Positions 60,169 through 64,000 of a DNA stretch of 64,000 nucleotides are shown here, piece by piece (the stretch's first letter is position 1; every line of letters starts with the position of its first letter). Both the position numbers and the translations under genes were made by a program. Source of the DNA: CAYLUN01 sp964386865 (GTDB taxonomy: Bacteria > Verrucomicrobiota > Kiritimatiellia > RFP12 > UBA1067); the NCBI GenBank assembly GCA_964386865.1, contig CAYLUN010000011.1, forward strand, positions 42,439-106,438, given 5' to 3'. Below the pieces are notes generated by a model, which saw nothing but the letters and a program-made list of their open reading frames with translations, was not told where the DNA came from and ran no database searches.

Positions 60169-61521
60169 ATGAGCAAGAAAGTGTTGCTGTGTTCGGTGAT
60201 CGCGGCGCTGGGCGGGTTCCTGTTCGGGTTTGACACCGTGGTGATCTCGGGGGCGGAGAAGACGATCCAGAGCCTGTGGGGCCTGAGCCCGGCGATGCAC
60301 GGCTTGGCCATGGGCGCCGCGCTGTGGGGAACCGTGCTCGGGTCGCTCGTGGGGAGCTGGCCCACGGATCGCTTCGGCCGAAGGAATACGCTGCTCTGCA
60401 TCGGCGCGCTGTTCCTCATCGGGTCGCTTTGGTCCGCCTGCGCGAACGAGGTCTATTCGTTCATGGCCGCGCGTTTTCTCGGTGGCATCGCCATCGGCAT
60501 CTCCACCGTCGCCTCGCCGCTCTATATCTCGGAGATCGCTCCGCCGGAGCGCCGCGGGCGGCTTGCGGGCATGTTCCAGTTCAACATCGTCTTCGGCATT
60601 CTCGTCGCCTTCCTGTCGAACTATCTCATCGCGCGGGTCGGCGAGAACGCGTGGCGCTGGATGCTCGGCGTGATGGCGGTGCCCTCCGTCATCTACACGC
60701 TCGCCTGCTTCGCCATTCCCGAGAGCCCGCGCTGGCTGCTCGGCCGCAAGGGCGACCGCGCCGCCGCGCTGCGCGTGCTTGGGCTCATCCAGCCGGAGGC
60801 GTCCCCCGCCCAGAATGAGGCGAAGGCTGACGAAATCGCGGCCGCCTCGCGCGAGAAGGCCAGCGTCGGCGGCTTCTGGAGCAGGCCGCTGCGGATACCG
60901 ATCACGCTGGCGATCCTGATCGCGTTCTTCAACCAGCTCTCCGGCATCAACGCGATCCTCTATTTCGCGCCGCGCATCTTCGAGCTGACGGGGCTCGGGG
61001 CCAAGGCCGCGCTTCTGCAGTCGGTCGGCATCGGCGTGACCAACCTGATCTTCACGTTCGTTGGCCTTTGGCTGATCGACCGGCTCGGGCGCAAGCAGCT
61101 GCTGACGATCGGCTCGTTCGGCTATATCGCCTCGCTCGGGCTCTGCGCGTGGGCGTTCTTCACCGGGCATTTCGCGATCGTCCCAGCCTGCATCTTCGCC
61201 TTCATCGCGGCGCACGCGGTGGGCCAGGGCGCGGTGATCTGGGTCTTTATCTCCGAAATCTTCCCGAACCGCCACCGGGCCGAGGGCCAGTCGCTGGGCA
61301 GCTTCACGCACTGGATCTTCGCCGCGTTGCTGACCTCGTTCTTCCCGTCCATCGTGGCGCTTTTCGTCCCTACCCAAGAGGCGCCTCCTGGGCCCGCCGG
61401 CTACATCTTCGGCTTCTTCTGCGGCATGATGGTGCTGCAGCTCGTGTGGGTGAAGCTGATGGTGCCCGAGACCAAGGGCGTGCCGCTCGAGCAGATGCAG
61501 AAGCGGCTGGGCGTGGTGTGA
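60169..61521 (+). CDS. MFS sugar porter
   Basis: 450 aa, twelve membrane helices. Sugar porter (family 2.A.1.1) signatures: GFLFGFDTVVISGA in helix 1, DRFGRRN, PLYISEIAPPERRGRL, the central PESPRWLLGRKG, NQLSGINAILYFAP in helix 7, DRLGRKQ, and a C-terminal VPETKG. It takes up a monosaccharide, most likely fructose given its partners, by proton symport or facilitation across the inner membrane. AAGGGAG precedes ATG 60169. Confidence 0.93.
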   Translation: MSKKVLLCSVIAALGGFLFGFDTVVISGAEKTIQSLWGLSPAMHGLAMGAALWGTVLGSLVGSWPTDRFGRRNTLLCIGALFLIGSLWSACANEVYSFMAARFLGGIAIGISTVASPLYISEIAPPERRGRLAGMFQFNIVFGILVAFLSNYLIARVGENAWRWMLGVMAVPSVIYTLACFAIPESPRWLLGRKGDRAAALRVLGLIQPEASPAQNEAKADEIAAASREKASVGGFWSRPLRIPITLAILIAFFNQLSGINAILYFAPRIFELTGLGAKAALLQSVGIGVTNLIFTFVGLWLIDRLGRKQLLTIGSFGYIASLGLCAWAFFTGHFAIVPACIFAFIAAHAVGQGAVIWVFISEIFPNRHRAEGQSLGSFTHWIFAALLTSFFPSIVALFVPTQEAPPGPAGYIFGFFCGMMVLQLVWVKLMVPETKGVPLEQMQKRLGVV

Positions 61522-61597
61522 ACGGGCGCGTGCAGGCCCTGTTCGCAACGGAACACGGCTACGCGCGCGAGTTGTTAGGACTAATAAAGGGGGGACT

Positions 61598-62329
61598 ATG
61601 ATTAACGCCGAACGGGATCTTCGCGAAACGCTGAATCGTGTCGTCAGGGGGGGGGTCATCATTGTTGGACTCCTGGTGGTGCGGGCTGTCGCAAGTTCGT
61701 TCCTCGAGTCCACGATGACCCATGGCGGACTGAGCGTCGGCTTGTGGACGAGGACTTTGATTTCGTCGGTCATCATCGCAGTCGCGATACAGATGTACGC
61801 CCCCGTGAAGGCGCTGGTGGCTTTCTACCTGACGGCGTTTATCAAGGCCAGAAAGGCACAGGGGAGCGACCGGCATCTTCGCCAGCTGACATCGCTGGGC
61901 GACCGCGTGGTCTTTCTGGTTTTCGGCTTGGTCATCTATCAGTGGCTGACGCCGATCATCTTTCAGCTGAACTTCGCATTCTTACACATCTGGAACTTGT
62001 CATCGTTGCTTAACCTGGCGGTGCTCGTTGCGGTTGTGGTTCTGCTGTATCGGATGTGGGGCGATGCTCAGCCGCTGATCAATGGGCTGACGGGCAAAGT
62101 CACGGACAGCGTCTCGTCTCCGGCGAGCGGCCCGGTCTCGGTGCCGTGTCCGTCTTGCGGTGCGGAGAATGATCGGGATGCGGTGTTCTGCGTCGCGTGC
62201 GGTTCCAAAAGGAGTCCGGCGGCACCGTCCGCCCCTGCGGCGAGCAGTTCCAGCTTCTGTGCGCAGTGCGCGGCAGCGAATCTTCCCTCCGCGAAATTCT
62301 GCTGCCAGTGTGGCTCGCATCAGCCATGA
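61598..62329 (+). CDS. Membrane protein with two C-terminal zinc ribbons
   Basis: 243 aa. Four hydrophobic segments (about 19-35, 50-80, 105-125 and 130-150), then a linker and two zinc ribbons: CPSCGAENDRDAVFCVACG and CAQCAAANLPSAKFCCQCG. This layout is common in bacterial membrane proteins of unknown function. GGGGG precedes ATG 61598. The stop overlaps a small downstream frame (ATGA) that encodes another zinc ribbon. Confidence 0.8.
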   Translation: MINAERDLRETLNRVVRGGVIIVGLLVVRAVASSFLESTMTHGGLSVGLWTRTLISSVIIAVAIQMYAPVKALVAFYLTAFIKARKAQGSDRHLRQLTSLGDRVVFLVFGLVIYQWLTPIIFQLNFAFLHIWNLSSLLNLAVLVAVVVLLYRMWGDAQPLINGLTGKVTDSVSSPASGPVSVPCPSCGAENDRDAVFCVACGSKRSPAAPSAPAASSSSFCAQCAAANLPSAKFCCQCGSHQP

Positions 62330-62484
62330 ACGACGGGACGGAGGGCGCCTGCAAGCGTGCTGGGTGTGCGAGTGAGACGGGAGTGGGGACTGTGGCGTTC
62401 TGTGCAGCGTGCGGCACCGTAAATGACGTGCACGCATTCACTGCAATTCAGTACGCCGGGAGCGACGCATGGACGCGAGACTGA
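62326..62484 (+). CDS. Small zinc-ribbon ORF overlapping the upstream gene
   Basis: 52 codons from ATG 62326, coupled by ATGA to the zinc-ribbon membrane protein. It encodes CKRAGCASETGVGTVAFCAACG, i.e. C-x4-C-x11-C-x2-C, a third zinc ribbon in a +1 frame. It overlaps the start of the metallophosphoesterase gene by 16 bases. It may be a real small protein, or the end of an originally longer membrane protein separated by a frameshift. Confidence 0.5.
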   Translation: MNDGTEGACKRAGCASETGVGTVAFCAACGTVNDVHAFTAIQYAGSDAWTRD

Positions 62485-63713
62485 TCGGACTATGGGTGGC
62501 GGGGCTTCGCCTGGGGCTGGCGTGGGCCGGTTCTCCCGTGAGCGAGGCGGAGACCAACGCGCTGGCCGAGATCCGGGCGCAAAGGGGTGCGGGGCTGATC
62601 GCCGTGCAGCCCTGGGCGCAGCTGGTGGGGCCTGGAAAGCTGGGCGTGGGCTGGCTGACGGAGCAGGCCGCTGACGGCGTGGCGGAGTGGACGCAGGACG
62701 AGGCCGGTGATGGACAGGCGGTGTGGCGTCAGGCGTGGTATTCGGAGGATGGGCTGAAGCAGGCGAACGGCTCCGCGCAGCGGGCGCTGATCTCAGGCTA
62801 CGACCCTGCGAGGGCCCTGCGCTTCCGCGTGCTGTCGCGGCCGGTCACGGCCTTTAAGCCGTATCAGGTGGCCTTCGGCGGCGCGGTCACGTCCGAGGTG
62901 CGGCGCCTGCCGGCGCTGGCGCGCCCGGGCGGCGCGGTGTCGTTCATCGTGTTTAACGACATCCACAACCGCGAGCAGCTCTACCCGCTGCTGGTGGCCA
63001 AGGCCGGGCCGCCCGCTGATTTCGCGGTTCTCAACGGCGACGTGCTGCAGGACCCGCAGAGCGAGCAAGAGCTGGCGGAGCACCTGCTGCTGCCGCTGGC
63101 GTGGTTTACGGCGCGGTCCACCCCCTGCTTCTTCCTGCGCGGCAACCACGAGACGCGCGGCGCGTTCGCCCGGCACATGAAGGGCTTTCTGGCCTTGCCT
63201 GAGAATCGCTACTACGCGGCGATGACCTTCGGCGCGGCCCGCGTGCTATTTCTCGACAGCGGCGAGGACAAGCCCGACGCGAGCAAGGAGTACAGCGGGC
63301 TGGTGGATTTCGACGCGTACATCGAGGAGGAGCTGGCGTGGCTCGAACGCGAGATCGCGGGCGAAGCCTTCCGCCAGGCGGCGTGGCGCATTGTGGTCGT
63401 ACACATCCCGCCGGACTGGCGCGAGGCGGAGGCGAAGCTGTGGCACGGCGAGCGGCGCATGCGCGAGCGCTTCGCGCCGCTGTTCGACGAGGGCCAGGTG
63501 CATGTCGTGATCTCCGGGCACAACCACAAGGCCGAGGTGATCGAGCCGTGCCCTGACGTGCGGCGCGGGTTCCGCTGGCCGGTGTTCGTCGGCGGCGCCC
63601 ATCCGTTTGCGAACGCCACGGTGATCCGCGCGGACGCCACCGCGCAGGCGCTGAAGGTCGCCTGTATCCGGTCCGACGGCACGGTGAGCGCGGAGAAGCG
63701 ATGGGCGAAGTAG
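62469..63713 (+). CDS. Secreted calcineurin-like metallophosphoesterase
   Basis: 414 aa. A weak signal peptide (IGLWVAGLRLGLAWAG) and an N-terminal Fn3-like domain as in purple acid phosphatases precede the catalytic part: FNDIHN (D-x-H), LNGDVL (GD), LRGNHETRG (GNHE), VVVHIPP (H) and ISGHNHK (GHxH). This is the full two-metal set. It hydrolyses phosphomono- or diesters; the substrate is unknown. GGGAG precedes ATG 62469. Confidence 0.88.
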   Translation: MDARLIGLWVAGLRLGLAWAGSPVSEAETNALAEIRAQRGAGLIAVQPWAQLVGPGKLGVGWLTEQAADGVAEWTQDEAGDGQAVWRQAWYSEDGLKQANGSAQRALISGYDPARALRFRVLSRPVTAFKPYQVAFGGAVTSEVRRLPALARPGGAVSFIVFNDIHNREQLYPLLVAKAGPPADFAVLNGDVLQDPQSEQELAEHLLLPLAWFTARSTPCFFLRGNHETRGAFARHMKGFLALPENRYYAAMTFGAARVLFLDSGEDKPDASKEYSGLVDFDAYIEEELAWLEREIAGEAFRQAAWRIVVVHIPPDWREAEAKLWHGERRMRERFAPLFDEGQVHVVISGHNHKAEVIEPCPDVRRGFRWPVFVGGAHPFANATVIRADATAQALKVACIRSDGTVSAEKRWAK

Positions 63714-63727
63714 AGCTTCATTTTTTT

Positions 63728-63753
63728 GACAGCATGAACAGGATGGGCAGGAT
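63728..63753. repeat. Degenerate ACAGGAT repeat
   Basis: After a run of seven T, the units GACAGCAT, AACAGGAT and GGCAGGAT follow one another. Such (A)ACAGGAT series are dispersed in several bacterial phyla. The last unit doubles as the ribosome site for the next gene. Confidence 0.35.
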
Positions 63754-63756
63754 CGT

Positions 63757-64000
63757 ATGAAAACAGCAGTCGCCTGTTTGGTCGGAGTGTCTGTATGGGC
63801 CATTGTGTGCTGCGCAGGTGCGGGGGAGGACGCGGCGAGCTTCGTCCGCGTCAGCCCGCGCGACAGCCGGTATTTCGAGCTCGACAATGGGAGGCCGTAC
63901 ATCCCGATCGGCATGAACCTGATCGCGCCGCCGAAGGGCGACCCCGCGCTGATGGACGAGTGGTTCGGCAGGCTGGCGGCGCAGGGCGGCAACTACGTGC
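63757..64000 (+). CDS. Secreted glycosidase-like protein, cut by the window end
   Basis: 81 codons are visible. Signal peptide KTAVACLVGVSVWAIVCCAG, then SFVRVSPRDSRYFELDNGRP and YIPIGMNLIAPP, the opening strand pair of TIM-barrel glycosidases of the GH5/DUF4038 type (x-F-x-L-x-D-G-x-P-x-x-x-x-G-x-N). The rest of the protein lies outside the window, so the family is provisional. Confidence 0.65.
   Translation, partial: MKTAVACLVGVSVWAIVCCAGAGEDAASFVRVSPRDSRYFELDNGRPYIPIGMNLIAPPKGDPALMDEWFGRLAAQGGNYV

Noticed and set aside
1..64000. tRNA, rRNA or tmRNA genes
   Set aside because: No cloverleaf-compatible segment with a CCA end or conserved TPsiC stretch was seen in the intergenic gaps. Covariance tools could still find one.

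Overview
The window is high-GC bacterial DNA with strong Shine-Dalgarno sites, sigma70-like promoters, and many secreted glycoside hydrolases, sulfatases, LamG/beta-propeller proteins and PVC-style dispersed palindromes. This best fits an anaerobic saccharolytic member of the PVC group, probably Kiritimatiellota/Verrucomicrobiota. The placement is inferred from gene content and repeats; there is no rRNA in the window.

Layout. 1-8.7 kb: a divergent gene start at the left edge, a giant secreted multidomain protein, then the classic rpmH-rnpA-yidD-yidC block. 8.9-13.5 kb: a GH92 mannosidase and a DUF2961 (GH172-like) enzyme. 13.5-18.1 kb: a small eRF1-like protein, a CPBP membrane protease bracketed by two identical 232-bp insertion elements, then a phosphohexomutase-galK operon. 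18.2-23.9 kb: a secreted protein of unknown function, a two-propeller secreted protein and a Sel1-repeat lipoprotein. 24.0-29.9 kb: a sulfur assimilation operon of two trans-sulfuration-type PLP enzymes, a siroheme sulfite reductase and an FAD/Fe-S oxidoreductase. 30.1-33.8 kb: a GH43-like propeller, a papain/alpha-beta-hydrolase fusion and a TRL-like lipoprotein. 34.0-43.3 kb: a GntR/LacI hybrid regulator divergent from a GH-A glycosidase, a sulfatase with EF-hands, and serine dehydratase, OCD/mu-crystallin and threonine aldolase genes, interspersed with gene fragments. 43.3-51.1 kb: five consecutive exported proteins with nearly the same signal peptide but unrelated mature parts. 51.5-61.5 kb: a fructan locus of four GH32 enzymes, a PfkB fructokinase and an MFS sugar porter. 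61.6-64 kb: zinc-ribbon membrane protein, metallophosphoesterase, and the start of another GH-like secreted protein.

How the genes work together. The exported enzymes would release fructose, mannose, galactose and desulfated sugars outside the cytoplasm. The porter, fructokinase, GalK and hexomutase would feed these into central metabolism. The sulfur operon would reduce sulfite with NAD(P)H electrons and capture sulfide into amino acids. Sulfatases could supply sulfate, although no sulfate-activation genes are visible here.

The strongest unusual signals are (i) a 232-bp MITE in two identical copies, each with its own perfect 9-bp target duplication, one of them placed so that the duplication recreates the -35 box of the hexomutase promoter; (ii) a 98-bp palindromic element translated in frame inside the sugar regulator; (iii) a sulfite reductase with a complete siroheme/[4Fe-4S] cysteine set in both halves; (iv) a cytosolic papain-lipase-like fusion; (v) a 50-bp block shared by the upstream regions of two distant glycosidase loci; (vi) the shared signal-peptide cassette.
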